Below the pieces are notes generated by a model. It was not told where the DNA came from. It did no database searches and saw only the letters and a list, made by a program, of their open reading frames with translations. Below, piece by piece: positions 26,165-36,630 of a stretch of 64,000 nt of DNA (position 1 is the stretch's first letter; every line of letters begins with the position of its first letter). Where the stretch lies: positions 6,163,501 through 6,227,500 of the forward strand of contig NZ_CP089981.1 in the NCBI RefSeq assembly GCF_021389975.1, given 5' to 3'. This stretch comes from Fulvivirga ulvae. GTDB taxonomy: Bacteria; Bacteroidota; Bacteroidia; Cytophagales; Cyclobacteriaceae. The position numbers were made by a program, and so were the translations under genes.

Positions 26165-26818
26165 TTATTTAACCAAATCAGTATGCAGCCCACACTCCGT
26201 CTTATTCATTCCGTACCAACGGGCCTCCCTCTCCATCATTTCAGGATCTACCTTACGGGTACATGGCTCACAGCCTATGCTCAGGTAGCCTGAATTTTCA
26301 AGCGGGTGTTTCGGTAAGTTATATTCTTTCTGGTATTGGTAGATCATTTTAGCATTCCAGTCGAGCATAGGGTGGAAACGAACCGTGCCATGTGGGGCAG
26401 GCTGCTCAATTTTCATAGCTTTACGCACCGCACTCTGGTCTGCTCTCACCCCATTGATCCAAATGTCATTTTGCATCAGCAAAGCATCCACGGGCTGGGT
26501 TTTATTGAGATAACAGCAATGGTCAGGATCTGAGGTAAAAAGAAGTCTGCCGTCAGGTCCTCTCTGCATAAATTTCGGGGTGTTCGACCTGAGGTCAATA
26601 ACATTGAGGCCAAACTCCTTTGCCACCTTATCCTTAAATTCTACAGTCTCCGGAAAATGATATCCCGTGTTGATAAATACTACCTGGATATCTTTATTAA
26701 TCCTGCTGATGATATGCAACAGCACAATACTATGAGACTGAAACGAAGATGTGGTAAACATCTTCTTGCCTTCGGATGAATATTTTTCAAGCTGATCTTT
26801 TATACCTTCGAATGTCAC
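26165..26818 (-). CDS. cysH: Phosphoadenylyl/adenylyl-sulfate reductase, 4Fe-4S type
   Basis: A 217-residue PAPS-reductase family enzyme that reduces activated sulphate to sulphite with thioredoxin. The start is a GTG. The PP-loop-like segment TTSSFQSHSIVLLHII is at the N-terminus. The cysteine pairs DHCC and GCEPC are the [4Fe-4S] ligands that mark the APS-reducing bacterial type, and ECGLH holds the C-terminal catalytic cysteine. Sulphite reductase and ATP sulphurylase genes are not in the window. Confidence 0.9.
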   Translation of the reverse strand: MTFEGIKDQLEKYSSEGKKMFTTSSFQSHSIVLLHIISRINKDIQVVFINTGYHFPETVEFKDKVAKEFGLNVIDLRSNTPKFMQRGPDGRLLFTSDPDHCCYLNKTQPVDALLMQNDIWINGVRADQSAVRKAMKIEQPAPHGTVRFHPMLDWNAKMIYQYQKEYNLPKHPLENSGYLSIGCEPCTRKVDPEMMEREARWYGMNKTECGLHTDLVK

Positions 26819-26929
26819 CGTTTATAGCAATTAGTGTTCAACCAAAGTTATCCAAATGCTTCTCAAAAGAAATGAAATTGGGTAACTTATTGGCTAAATC
26901 AAGCAAAATTTTTATTTTTCTTAAAAAAA

Positions 26930-29608
26930 GTGCGGTACGGCTACATTCTTCTTACTTTACTTCTGATTACAGGTACAAATATTAGTGCTCAGGATAAGCC
27001 CATCCCTCAGCATGACACCGGTATCAGTTTTGATGAGTTTGCCAGAAAGTTGGAAGCTGAATATCCTTACAAATTCTACTACCTGAACGAATGGACAAAA
27101 GGGATCAGGATCACCCGGGACTATTCAGGAAAAAGTATTCAGGAGGGACTCTCCTCAATCCTGGAAGGTTCTAATATTGACTTCTATTTCATGTATGATT
27201 ATGCCATAGTACTTGCCAAGGATCCTACCAATGATATTCTCAGAAACAATCTTTTACAACAAATAGATACCATCGAAACCATAGTGATAGGTAGCCCGGG
27301 AGATGACAGTAATGGGAATGCACACCTTGCCGGTAAAATAACTGAAGAAAAAACAGGAGACCCGGTGGCAGGAGCATCCATTCTCATTGTAGACCTCAAC
27401 AAGGGCACCACCTCAGGCACTTCGGGCATGTATGAACTAAGTCTTCCAGTTGGAGATTATATAATTTCATACAGTGCAATAAATCAGGAAACAGCGTATC
27501 GACTCATCAAAATATTTAATGACGGCAAGCTCGACATGGAGCTGCATGAAAAACCTCTGGTAATGGATGAGATCACTGTCAGGGATGACGCCATTGCAGA
27601 GAATTTTGAGAGTAATATTTCAGGAAAAACCAGAATAGGATATCAGGAACTACAAAAAAGTCCCACGCTGATGGGTGAAATTGATGTGATTAAAACTATC
27701 CAGAAACTACCCGGGGTAAGCAATGTGGGAGATATTGGTGGTGGCTTTAACGTACGAGGTGGTAGCGCCGGTGAAAACCTCATCCTTCTGGATAAGATGA
27801 TGGTATTTAACCCTACCCATCTGTTTGGTTTCTTTTCAGCTTTCCATCCCGACGCCTTACGTGATGTAACCTTGTACAGAGGAACCATACCAGCCGAAAT
27901 GGGTGGCAGACTTTCGTCAGTGCTGGATGTACGACAAAAAGATGGAAACTATGAAAAAATATCAGGATCCGGCGGAATAGGCCTTGCAACCAGCCGCCTT
28001 TTACTCGAAGGGCCCATTATGAAGGATAAACTGAGTTTCATGATAGGAACAAGAGCATCATACTCGGACTGGCTGCTCGGTCAGGTCAAAAATGATGATA
28101 TAAAAAACAGCTCCGCGGTTTTTGCAGACTTTACCGGTAAGGTTGCTTATAAAATAGATGAGAACAACAAGCTTTCGATATCTTCATACTTTAGTAATGA
28201 CAAGTTTAACTTTTTTAACGATACCACATATCAATGGAGCAATAAGAGTATAGGCTTGTCCTTTGATCATATCTTTAATGAAAACTTCTTCTCAGAAACA
28301 TTTGCAGGGTATGGAAAATACGAATTCAATGTAGAAGAGGACAATACTACAAGTTCTTTTAATTATAACTATAATATCAGGTTTGCCCGGTTTGGTCAGA
28401 AATTTATCTTACAAAAAAATCAGCACACATTCTCAGCCGGCGCTGACATTACCGGCTATAAGCTAAGTAATGGTGAAATCAGACCATTGACAAACGAATC
28501 AAATGTTGACCATTATGAGTTATCTGCATCACGCTCCCTGGAGTCCGGTCTTTTTATAAGTGATGAATACAAAATAAGCTCAAAACTTACTATAATTCCT
28601 GGCTTAAGGTGGTCTTATTACCTTTTGCTTGGCCCTGAGGACACTTACATTTACGAAGCTGACGTACCCAAAACGGACCTGACAATAACGGATACGGTAC
28701 AAGTTGGCAGGAATAAAAAGGCCGCCTCTTTTAATGGTCTGGAGCCACGGTTATCAGTGAAATATAATATTGGAAAAGAAGCATACCTTAAATTCGGATA
28801 TTCGAGATCATGGCAATATTTACACCTGATCTCAAATACCACGGCTATCACTCCAACTGATATTTGGGTAACAAGCAGTAAAAATATCGCCCCTGAATAT
28901 GGAGACCAGTACTCTCTTGGGTATTTTAAACGCATTGCTATAAAAAACCTTAACTTATCCATTGAAGGGTTTTATAAGAACATTAATGACATACCGGAGT
29001 ATAAAGATGGAGCTGAGCTTCTCCTGAACGAACACCTGGAAACAGAATTGGTCAACAGTAAGGGGAGAGTTTATGGTTTTGAAATTCTGGCTGTTAAAAC
29101 CTCCGGAAGGTTAACCGGCCAGTTGGGGTATACCTTCACGAGGACACAGAGAAAAACTTTGAGCCCGTATAAAGAGTTACAGATTAATGACGGAGAGTTT
29201 TTTCCTGCCAACTATGATCGGCCACACAATTTAAATATAAGTGCCAGTTACGATGTATCCAAACGCCATGTACTGTCGTTTAACTTCACATATACTGATG
29301 GCATACCCCTCACGGTGCCACAAACGGCATTCTCTGTGGATGGCATTAATGTCATTAATTACTCAGACCGGAATAAGGAACGAATTTCACCCTATCACCG
29401 GTTAGATGTTTCGTTTTTAGTCAGAACTAGTCATAAGAAAAACAAGAAGTGGGAAGGTAGCTGGGTCTTTGGTATTTTCAACGTATACGGCAGGAAAAAT
29501 GCCTACTCGGTATTTTTCGAACCGCAGGGCAATGGAGAAATAAATGCTAAAAGGCTGGCAATACTCGGGACCATGTTCCCTTCTATAACCTACAATTTTA
29601 AGTTCTGA
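26930..29608 (+). CDS. TonB-dependent receptor with STN and carboxypeptidase-like domains
   Basis: An 892-residue outer-membrane receptor with a GTG start and a signal peptide ending ISAQ. The domain order is an STN/secretin-like module (residues about 30-100, ending FYFMYDYAIVLAKDP), a CarboxypepD_reg-like Ig module (about 125-215), a plug (VIKTIQKLPGVSNVGDIGGG, NVRGG, ENLILLDKMMVFNP), then a beta barrel ending TYNFKF. An STN module often talks to an anti-sigma factor, but none is encoded here. It is the first of a three-gene unit with a DUF4249 lipoprotein (1-nt gap) and an MG2-plug protein. Confidence 0.92.
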   Translation: MRYGYILLTLLLITGTNISAQDKPIPQHDTGISFDEFARKLEAEYPYKFYYLNEWTKGIRITRDYSGKSIQEGLSSILEGSNIDFYFMYDYAIVLAKDPTNDILRNNLLQQIDTIETIVIGSPGDDSNGNAHLAGKITEEKTGDPVAGASILIVDLNKGTTSGTSGMYELSLPVGDYIISYSAINQETAYRLIKIFNDGKLDMELHEKPLVMDEITVRDDAIAENFESNISGKTRIGYQELQKSPTLMGEIDVIKTIQKLPGVSNVGDIGGGFNVRGGSAGENLILLDKMMVFNPTHLFGFFSAFHPDALRDVTLYRGTIPAEMGGRLSSVLDVRQKDGNYEKISGSGGIGLATSRLLLEGPIMKDKLSFMIGTRASYSDWLLGQVKNDDIKNSSAVFADFTGKVAYKIDENNKLSISSYFSNDKFNFFNDTTYQWSNKSIGLSFDHIFNENFFSETFAGYGKYEFNVEEDNTTSSFNYNYNIRFARFGQKFILQKNQHTFSAGADITGYKLSNGEIRPLTNESNVDHYELSASRSLESGLFISDEYKISSKLTIIPGLRWSYYLLLGPEDTYIYEADVPKTDLTITDTVQVGRNKKAASFNGLEPRLSVKYNIGKEAYLKFGYSRSWQYLHLISNTTAITPTDIWVTSSKNIAPEYGDQYSLGYFKRIAIKNLNLSIEGFYKNINDIPEYKDGAELLLNEHLETELVNSKGRVYGFEILAVKTSGRLTGQLGYTFTRTQRKTLSPYKELQINDGEFFPANYDRPHNLNISASYDVSKRHVLSFNFTYTDGIPLTVPQTAFSVDGINVINYSDRNKERISPYHRLDVSFLVRTSHKKNKKWEGSWVFGIFNVYGRKNAYSVFFEPQGNGEINAKRLAILGTMFPSITYNFKF

Positions 29609-29609
29609 T

Positions 29610-30692
29610 ATGAGAATAGTTTTATATTTCCTTATTCTTTTATGCTGTATATCCTGTATTGACAAGATAGACCTTGATACTTCGACAGAAAGGCTGCTGG
29701 TGGTTGATGGTATGATCACGGATCAAAATGGCCCTTACCTGGTCAGAATATACTATTCTGCTTCTGACTCAACCCTTGCACAGGGTGTGGACAATGCCAC
29801 GGTTACTATCTCCGATGATCAGGGCAACAGTGAAAAGCTGATCTACTCAGGAAATGGCTATTACAGGACTGCAAACAATGGCATACAAGGTGTGATCGGA
29901 AGGAGTTATCAGCTTAGCTTCAGCCTGGAAGACGGCCAAAAATATGAGTCTGATTTTGAGAGAATAGAACCTAACGTAGGCATTGATACAATAACGTTTG
30001 ACTATTTGGTAAAACAGGTGACCAACAACAATAATGTGGAACTTGACGAGCAGGGCTTTGATGTAAATATTACCTCTAATAAGCTGGAAGAAAACAAACA
30101 ATACAGATGGCGCTGGACAGGAACGTACTATGTAAAGACAAACCCTGAACTACGTACGGAAAAGACTCCAGACGGAAGCCTGGTACCGGCACCTTTACCA
30201 TGCAGTGGTTATGTTAACGACGGTGGTTTTTTAGTACAGGTTGCTCCTTGCGAATGTTGCGAATGCTGGCTTACGGAGTACTCGCAAAAATCGCTTGTGT
30301 CGGAAGGCAGATTTATATCCGGTAGCTTTCAGGATGTTTTTATTACCCATATTAAAATAGATAAACTGCGATTCATCGAAAAATATCATATTGAGATAGA
30401 GCAGCTTTCGTTAACCCGCGATGCTTATAGCTTTTGGAAACTAATAGCTACACAGCAACAGGGAACCGGTAGTATTTTCGCACCGCCTCCGGCAACTATC
30501 AGGGGCAATATCCATGCTTTGGGTCGGGAGGACGAACTTATTCTTGGATACTTTGGGGCATCTTCGATCAAAAAGAAATCCATATTTATTTACCGAACTG
30601 ATATTGAAGGTTTTCCTCCTATACCGGAAGTGATTATCAAAGATTGCCGTACTTTCCCAAATGCAACAAATGTTAGACCTGATTTTTGGTAA
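29610..30692 (+). CDS. DUF4249 lipoprotein
   Basis: A 360-residue lipoprotein with a cysteine-rich signal end (LCCISC) and the family opening ERLLVVDGMITDQNGPYLVRIYYS. DUF4249 proteins are beta-rich surface or periplasmic lipoproteins almost always encoded right after an STN-type TonB receptor in Bacteroidota, as here (1-nt gap). They probably bind the receptor's ligand. The motif CECCECW near the middle is unusually cysteine-rich. Confidence 0.9.
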   Translation: MRIVLYFLILLCCISCIDKIDLDTSTERLLVVDGMITDQNGPYLVRIYYSASDSTLAQGVDNATVTISDDQGNSEKLIYSGNGYYRTANNGIQGVIGRSYQLSFSLEDGQKYESDFERIEPNVGIDTITFDYLVKQVTNNNNVELDEQGFDVNITSNKLEENKQYRWRWTGTYYVKTNPELRTEKTPDGSLVPAPLPCSGYVNDGGFLVQVAPCECCECWLTEYSQKSLVSEGRFISGSFQDVFITHIKIDKLRFIEKYHIEIEQLSLTRDAYSFWKLIATQQQGTGSIFAPPPATIRGNIHALGREDELILGYFGASSIKKKSIFIYRTDIEGFPPIPEVIIKDCRTFPNATNVRPDFW

Positions 30693-30693
30693 A

Positions 30694-32997
30694 ATGAGAG
30701 CTGCAATTACAATCATCCTGTTCCTTTTCATCCGGCCGTGTTATAGCCAGGGCACAGCACAACAAAAAATGATAGTATCATTGGACAGACCCTATTACAT
30801 CGCTGGTCAAACCATCAACTGTTCAGCATACCTTATTGACCCGTTTACCAAAGCAAGGATAAGAAACGCCGAAGACCTGGTATACTTTCAGCTTTTTAAT
30901 AGCAGCGGAAGGGAAATAGCGACTAACAAAATTATAGCCAATGAGGGTATAGCTGTATCCAGTATCGGTCTGCCGGAAGATTTGAGCCTGGGAAACTACG
31001 AATTGGTGGTATATACCAACCACTTAAGAAACATGGCACCTGATGCTATATTCAGACAGCCCGTCAGGATTTTTAATGTAACAGCGTCTTCGGAAAAAAC
31101 TATTAATACGAAGCCCTGTTCCCTCAGCCTTTATCCTGAGGGAGGTAATCTCACTAACGGCCTTACAACCCGAGTAGCCGTGCTAGTGACCGGACCTAAG
31201 CATAAAACCGGAGGCCTTAAAGGAACGGTTATCGACAATACCGGAAAAGAGATATCATCATTTAAAACAGATCCTTATGGTTTTGCCAACTTTTATTTCA
31301 AGCCTGAAAGTGGATACGAATATACAGCCAGAATAATTGAGGATAGTATAAACGCAGATGCCATATTACCATACGTTCAAAAGAATGGACTATCCGTTTC
31401 TATCAGGCAATCAAACGCTTTCATACAGATCATCTTAGAATGCACCAAAGATTATGCTTATAAAAAAGGGCTCGAAATCAAGCTCCTGAGCAACGGTGCA
31501 ACCTTGTATGCCACAACTGAGAGTATTTCTAAGAACGGATTGATATTAAAAATCCCAACGGAAGAGCTCACAACAGGCCTATATGACCTGGAAGTCAGAA
31601 ACCCTAACGGCAAACTGGAAAGCCATAGAGGGCTCTTCGTAAATTCTGCAAATTCAAATCATTCTGCTCCTGTTCGGGTATCTCCGCCTGACAGTTTATT
31701 TGAAATCGGTACCAGCACAGATCTTAATATAGCCTTATATAATTTTGATCCACAGCGCGACATTGTGATCACAAGCATAACAGACAAAACCTATAGCAAC
31801 GCTATGCTTCATAACCTCGGCAATCAGGTCTATCTTGATCGAAACCTGTCAAGCATTTGTACTGAGCTGAACCTGGATTTTTCCAACCTGGTTTCTTCAA
31901 AAAATAATGCACTGATTAATCAGTTAATGCTTTTAAGAATGCCGGAAAACGCTATCACATCCAGCTCTTTTGAATTTAAGTATGAGCGTGAAACGGGCTA
32001 TTACTTTCTAAAGGGCACCCTTACCGATAGTAAGCCGCTTCCTGATTCAAGTGAGATTTTCTTCTTTATACCTGAAATCAATATGATTTATCAGATCACG
32101 ACAGACCGGTCCGGCAAGTTCAGTTTCCCTTTGCTCGTGCCTTTTTATGGTAAGAAAAGTATTATGTTCCTACCTCACCATGAAAATCACAGGTATAATG
32201 AACCTAAAATAGTGCAACACGACCAAATGCAGAGTACTCTGAGTTTAGATGAACCGTTGGCTGTAACGGAGCAGATAAAGAAGGAGTTGGATGAGTTTAA
32301 AAAGGTAAAGGAAATTCGAAATTCATACGGCTATTACAAACCTTCTCCACCACCGGAGTCCCCCCCCACTTTTAACATAGATCAGGTTCTTAATTATGAT
32401 TATGATTTTGAAATCAAAATATCGGAATATGTACTTTTCGGGACCATGCAGGAGGTGATCAAAGAACTTCTTCCGGGAGTAATGCTCCGCACCCGGAAAC
32501 ACAAACCCTATTTACGAATTTACGCGAAGGACCTTGAGCACACCTTCGAGCATAGTCCCATGATATTTATTGGTGGCTACCCCACCACCGATGTGGAGGA
32601 CTTGCTTAAACTAAGACCGGTAGACATTAAGTATATCAGGACTGTAGAAAATTATAACAAAGCTATTCGCCTCGGTCCTTTTGGTACCAGTGGCATTATG
32701 GTTATAGAATTGAATGCAGGAGTTCAAAACCCAGCGAGAGAAAATAGTCAGACTTTTGAGGCAAAGGGGTTAACTTACCACTCTGGCACAGAGGCAACAC
32801 TGCCGGAAAAGATGCCTCTATTTGATCCGCTCTTACTTTGGTATCCATACCAGCCTAAAAGTAATTTAATGAGAATTAATGTTAACTGCTCGGAAAGACC
32901 TTCGGATTATCAATTAAAAATTGAAGCGGTAATTAACGGTTCCTTATTTCAGTATATATCTCCCTTTAATGTCAGGTTTACAGGAAACAACCCATAA
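30694..32997 (+). CDS. Exported MG2-domain protein with plug-like C-terminal domain
   Basis: A 767-residue protein. The ATG at 30694 is chosen over 30661 because it begins a proper signal peptide (MRAAITIILFLFIRPCYSQ) and sits 1 nt after the previous stop. The N-terminal ~130 residues match the macroglobulin MG2 fold (DRPYYIAGQTINCSAYL). Further beta domains follow. The C-terminal region MIFIGGYPTTDVEDLLKLRP with TSGIMVIELNAG looks like a TonB-receptor plug without a barrel. It completes the receptor/DUF4249 unit and is probably in the outer membrane or periplasm. Confidence 0.8.
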   Translation: MRAAITIILFLFIRPCYSQGTAQQKMIVSLDRPYYIAGQTINCSAYLIDPFTKARIRNAEDLVYFQLFNSSGREIATNKIIANEGIAVSSIGLPEDLSLGNYELVVYTNHLRNMAPDAIFRQPVRIFNVTASSEKTINTKPCSLSLYPEGGNLTNGLTTRVAVLVTGPKHKTGGLKGTVIDNTGKEISSFKTDPYGFANFYFKPESGYEYTARIIEDSINADAILPYVQKNGLSVSIRQSNAFIQIILECTKDYAYKKGLEIKLLSNGATLYATTESISKNGLILKIPTEELTTGLYDLEVRNPNGKLESHRGLFVNSANSNHSAPVRVSPPDSLFEIGTSTDLNIALYNFDPQRDIVITSITDKTYSNAMLHNLGNQVYLDRNLSSICTELNLDFSNLVSSKNNALINQLMLLRMPENAITSSSFEFKYERETGYYFLKGTLTDSKPLPDSSEIFFFIPEINMIYQITTDRSGKFSFPLLVPFYGKKSIMFLPHHENHRYNEPKIVQHDQMQSTLSLDEPLAVTEQIKKELDEFKKVKEIRNSYGYYKPSPPPESPPTFNIDQVLNYDYDFEIKISEYVLFGTMQEVIKELLPGVMLRTRKHKPYLRIYAKDLEHTFEHSPMIFIGGYPTTDVEDLLKLRPVDIKYIRTVENYNKAIRLGPFGTSGIMVIELNAGVQNPARENSQTFEAKGLTYHSGTEATLPEKMPLFDPLLLWYPYQPKSNLMRINVNCSERPSDYQLKIEAVINGSLFQYISPFNVRFTGNNP

Positions 32998-33003
32998 TAG
33001 CCA

Positions 33004-34102
33004 TTACACCTTATCTTTCTCAAGTTGCTGAATCCAGTTTTTAATCAGCTCCACGCCTTCTTCATGAACCACAGAGCGGCCTAGCTCCGGCATCATGATA
33101 GCAGGATCGTTGGATTGCATGCGATACATGAGAATAGACTGGTCGGGCTGTCCCGGTACTATATCGTACTTCAGACCGCCACTCCCCTTGCCCGCAGCTA
33201 CCGGGGCTTTGAAAATACCCATGGCATGAGCCTCATGCGCTTTGGTTGTGAGATCAAGGCCAGAGTTTTTGGCCGGGCCATCACTGCGGTGGCAGTGCCC
33301 ACAATTGATCTCAAGATATGCCCGTGCCCTATCGTCCAGGTTTTCCATATCATTTTCCCACTGTACCAACCTCGGCCATTCCGACACTGGAGGTGCCCCT
33401 TCCAACCATCCCATGCTTACCAGTTTGACCAGCTGGTTATCACCATCATCACCTGGCTTGTTTAACTGCCTTGCAGAAGGACCGATGGGTATTATTTCTC
33501 CGTTTCGGTCATGACAGCTTTTACATTGGAGCATGTTGGGTACAGCGTAGTCGATAGTGCTCCTGGCGCTTAAGTTTACAGGTACTTTTTTTCCTGTTAT
33601 CTCAATAAAGGCATCTGTTTGTTCATCATTCCATATGTAGGCCAGTGCTTTCCAGCCTTTCTTTTCATGGATCAGCAGCCGTGTTTCTATTATTTTCCCC
33701 GGCCCATCTGCCATTTGCTCCCCTGAATAATGAAAATTCTTGATGAGAATAGTTCCCTCAGGAAATCCAAGTATATCATCGCCACTGTAAGTGATCACCT
33801 TTCCTTCAGGAAGGTAGATAAACCTCTTTTTTTAAAGCATAATCGCTAAATAACGGACTATTGATATCGTAGGGCACCACACGCTCACCGGGGATCAGAT
33901 CTGCCAGCTTACCTTTAAAAAAATTATAATCCGAAAGCTTTGCCTTTCCATATTTGGCATAGCTGGCGGTATCAGGCATTTGCCATGCTACAGCATCAGC
34001 CTTTAAAGTTTCCTGCTGTTCTGCCTTTGTTGTATCAGCTTCCTCACCTCCACATGATGCAAACATCATGAGCCCAAGGGTCAGCCCCACTATTAATCTC
34101 AT
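33004..34102 (-). pseudogene. SO2930-type diheme c cytochrome, split by a frameshift
   Basis: Two frames make one protein. Positions 34102-33806 encode a lipoprotein signal (FASCGGEE, Cys17) and the family segment PYDINSPLFSDYALKK, then run into a stop 7 codons later. Positions 33798-33004 continue in another frame with VITYSGDDILGFPEGTIL and both CxxCH heme sites (CKSCH and CGHCH). Removing one A from the A7 run at 33827-33833 restores the expected reading SDYALKKRFIYLPEGKVI. This is either a recent disruption, phase variation or a sequencing error. The gene overlaps the upstream beta-helix gene by 4 nt. Members are periplasmic or surface electron-transfer lipoproteins. Confidence 0.85.
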
Positions 34103-35367
34103 ATCTGTATCTTACAATTAAATGCTTCGGGATAGGTTTTAAGATCATCAAAATCATTCGCAGCGTCCAGATCAGTAGTCTTGACCGACTCATTTTCCTG
34201 TATGCATATCTTATACTCTTCGTTGACAGAACCATCATCGGAAAAGTAAGCCTCTGCACGTATGCCATCCCATGCTATGTCTGGTAAAGAAAACCCGAAA
34301 TTAAACACAAAAAGTTTCCCGAAATCATTATTCAGAGCAGGTAGCCAATAGGATGATTCAATTTTGTTGTCATGTGTATATATCCTTCGCGGATAGGGGT
34401 TATAATTTTTGTCCTGCTTGTAGTTATCATTTACCGTCTGCGCAGAGCCTTCTCCTTCAGCCTCTCCGGCGGGGTCATCCGAAATAGCCGCAACCAGCTC
34501 ATAGCTTATTATAGCTATGCCTATAGTCTTATTATCAGTAATTTCATTGTTATAAACCTCTACGTCCTCCGTTGCCAGTATGATCATTCCCGTACCCTTG
34601 GGCACTACACCCACAATGTTCCCTGCAGGAGCAAAATTTTCAAGATTATTTTCATACACCTTATTCCTGTATACTTTAATATTCTTTCCATACCTTGTTA
34701 GTCCAGGCAGGTCAAACACCAGTATACCTCCTGTATTATTGTAGGCTACGTTATCATAAATTTCCACATTTTCAGAATTTTCGCTCTCTATGCCCGCCAC
34801 ATTCCAGTACACCTCATTATTGCGTATGATCACATTTTCTGACTGTCCGACATAAACACCTGCATCACTGGCCCCAAGCACAACACAGTCTTCAATGAGC
34901 ACATTTTTACAGATTACCGGATAAAGGCCATACGCACCGTTTTTTTCAGAGACCTCTCCTGTCCAGGCCGATTTTACACGCCTGAAAGTAATACCATCAG
35001 TATCAGTAACTTTTATATTATCTCCTGCTGCATCTTCAATGGAAAGGTCTTCAATGGTAATATTCTCGCAATTAGCCACCCTTATGCCCTCGGCTCCCTC
35101 CTTCTGGTTTTTAAAAGACAATATAGTCTTATCTATCCCTTGCCCTTTGATCGTCACATGCTTCTTACCCTCAAGTATCAGGCTTCCGCTAAAAAGAAAC
35201 TGCCCCGCCGGAAGTTCAATAACCGAGCTATCCTCAGCCATTATAAATTCTGAAAGCAACTGTTGCTGCCTATCTTCAAAGTTCCTTTCAGGCACATACT
35301 CCGCAGTTTGATCACATGAAAAAGCTACTCCGGCGATAGCAATAAACAGATATAGTCTTCTAATCAC
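34099..35367 (-). CDS. Parallel beta-helix lipoprotein, SO2930-associated
   Basis: A 422-residue lipoprotein (AIAGVAFSCDQ) with right-handed parallel beta-helix repeats (pectate-lyase-like), visible as coils such as NVLIEDCVVLGASDAGVYVG, SENVIIRNNEVYWNVAG and NSENVEIYDNVAYNNTGG. Proteins of this type pair with SO2930-family diheme cytochromes, and here the two genes overlap by ATGA. Probable surface polysaccharide-binding or enzymatic role. No catalytic residues can be assigned. Confidence 0.85.
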   Translation of the reverse strand: MIRRLYLFIAIAGVAFSCDQTAEYVPERNFEDRQQQLLSEFIMAEDSSVIELPAGQFLFSGSLILEGKKHVTIKGQGIDKTILSFKNQKEGAEGIRVANCENITIEDLSIEDAAGDNIKVTDTDGITFRRVKSAWTGEVSEKNGAYGLYPVICKNVLIEDCVVLGASDAGVYVGQSENVIIRNNEVYWNVAGIESENSENVEIYDNVAYNNTGGILVFDLPGLTRYGKNIKVYRNKVYENNLENFAPAGNIVGVVPKGTGMIILATEDVEVYNNEITDNKTIGIAIISYELVAAISDDPAGEAEGEGSAQTVNDNYKQDKNYNPYPRRIYTHDNKIESSYWLPALNNDFGKLFVFNFGFSLPDIAWDGIRAEAYFSDDGSVNEEYKICIQENESVKTTDLDAANDFDDLKTYPEAFNCKIQI

Positions 35368-35541
35368 AGGTTTTTCAATTTATTTGTAAATAATTACTAC
35401 TTTGACAAATAATTAGCCCGGAAGCAGAATACAAGCTTTAAAGTGATACTTCGATGGTTCCGGGTAATTGTAGTGACAATATATCGAATATTTGAACAAA
35501 ATCGATGAGCAATCAAGCTTGATTTAGACACTTGTAAGATT

Positions 35542-36630
35542 ATGCTCTCGAATGAACAGATCAACATGAGTAACCCTTTACCCCCATTTACCTGCTCGTA
35601 CTCCCCTAATATACCGGAATTATTAAACCAATTAAACTGTACCATTGCTATAAGCACATACCAGGCAGGAAAGGTTATCCTTATAAGTGCTGTAAACACC
35701 ACTAATCTTATACAATTGCCGCGTAACTTTCAAAAGCCTATGGGCATGGCTTTCGATGGCAAGAAAATGGCGGTTGCCACCAGGGACGAAGTTATTATAC
35801 TGGCCAATTCGCCTGAGATGGCACCAAATTATCCCAAACAACCCAACACCTATGATTCGCTGTATTTACCTCGGGTAACTTACTATTCCGGAGCAATAGA
35901 CATTCACGACCTTGAATGGGTCGAGGGTAAGTTATGGGCCGTAAATACTTTATTTTCCTGCCTCGTTACCCTGGACGAGGACTACAGCTTTAAGCCGGTA
36001 TGGAAACCATCGTTTGTCCCCGCCTATGAACCAGGTGACTTCTGCCACCTGAATGGCCTGGCGATGGAAAATGGCTCTCCAAGGTTTGTAAGTGCACTTG
36101 GTGACGGAAATACGCCTGAAAGCTGGCGCGCAAACAAGGCAAACGGCGGGGTGATCATCGATGTAGAAACCTGTGAAACCATAACCCGTAACCTGGCTAT
36201 GCCACATTCCCCGAGGATTTACGATGGTGAACTATTCGCGCTGTTATCAGCCACCGGTGAACTGATTAAAATCGATATACACACAGGCAAATATGAGGTA
36301 ATCAAGAAGTTTGACGGTTTTGTCAGAGGTATGGTCAGGCATGGGGATTACCTTTTTATAGGCTTGTCCAAATTAAGAGAAAACAGTTCCGCATTCCGCG
36401 ATCTTCCCATTGCCAAAAGATCATTGTTTTGCGGCATTATAATCCTTCATCTGCCTACCGTCGGTATTGTGGGGCACATAAAATATGAAAGCAGCGTAGA
36501 AGAAATATATGATGTGAAAATCATGGCCGGCAGCAGGCGTCCAGGGTTGCTAAACCATGAAGGTGTCAATCACAAAGTGGCTATAACATCGCCTGTAGGG
36601 GACTTTTGGGCTGTAAAAAATGATGAATAA
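35542..36630 (+). CDS. TIGR03032 family protein
   Basis: A 362-residue cytoplasmic protein of the TIGR03032/DUF4915 family, recognised by ISTYQAGKVILIS, the MPHSPRIYDGELF strand, GFVRGMVRHGDYLFIGLSKLREN and IYDVKIMAGSRRPGLL. The pattern suggests a six-bladed propeller-like fold. Biochemical function is unknown. An ATG at 35566 is an alternative start. It is the first gene of a tightly packed operon: its stop overlaps the acyl-carrier gene by 11 nt, which in turn overlaps a P450 by 4 nt. The family may therefore act on carrier-bound substrates (inference). Confidence 0.88.
   Translation: MLSNEQINMSNPLPPFTCSYSPNIPELLNQLNCTIAISTYQAGKVILISAVNTTNLIQLPRNFQKPMGMAFDGKKMAVATRDEVIILANSPEMAPNYPKQPNTYDSLYLPRVTYYSGAIDIHDLEWVEGKLWAVNTLFSCLVTLDEDYSFKPVWKPSFVPAYEPGDFCHLNGLAMENGSPRFVSALGDGNTPESWRANKANGGVIIDVETCETITRNLAMPHSPRIYDGELFALLSATGELIKIDIHTGKYEVIKKFDGFVRGMVRHGDYLFIGLSKLRENSSAFRDLPIAKRSLFCGIIILHLPTVGIVGHIKYESSVEEIYDVKIMAGSRRPGLLNHEGVNHKVAITSPVGDFWAVKNDE

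Noticed and set aside
33004..33798. Second half of the SO2930 cytochrome as an independent gene
   Set aside because: It starts mid-domain at a GTG and lacks a signal, while the missing N-terminus is encoded just upstream in another frame.
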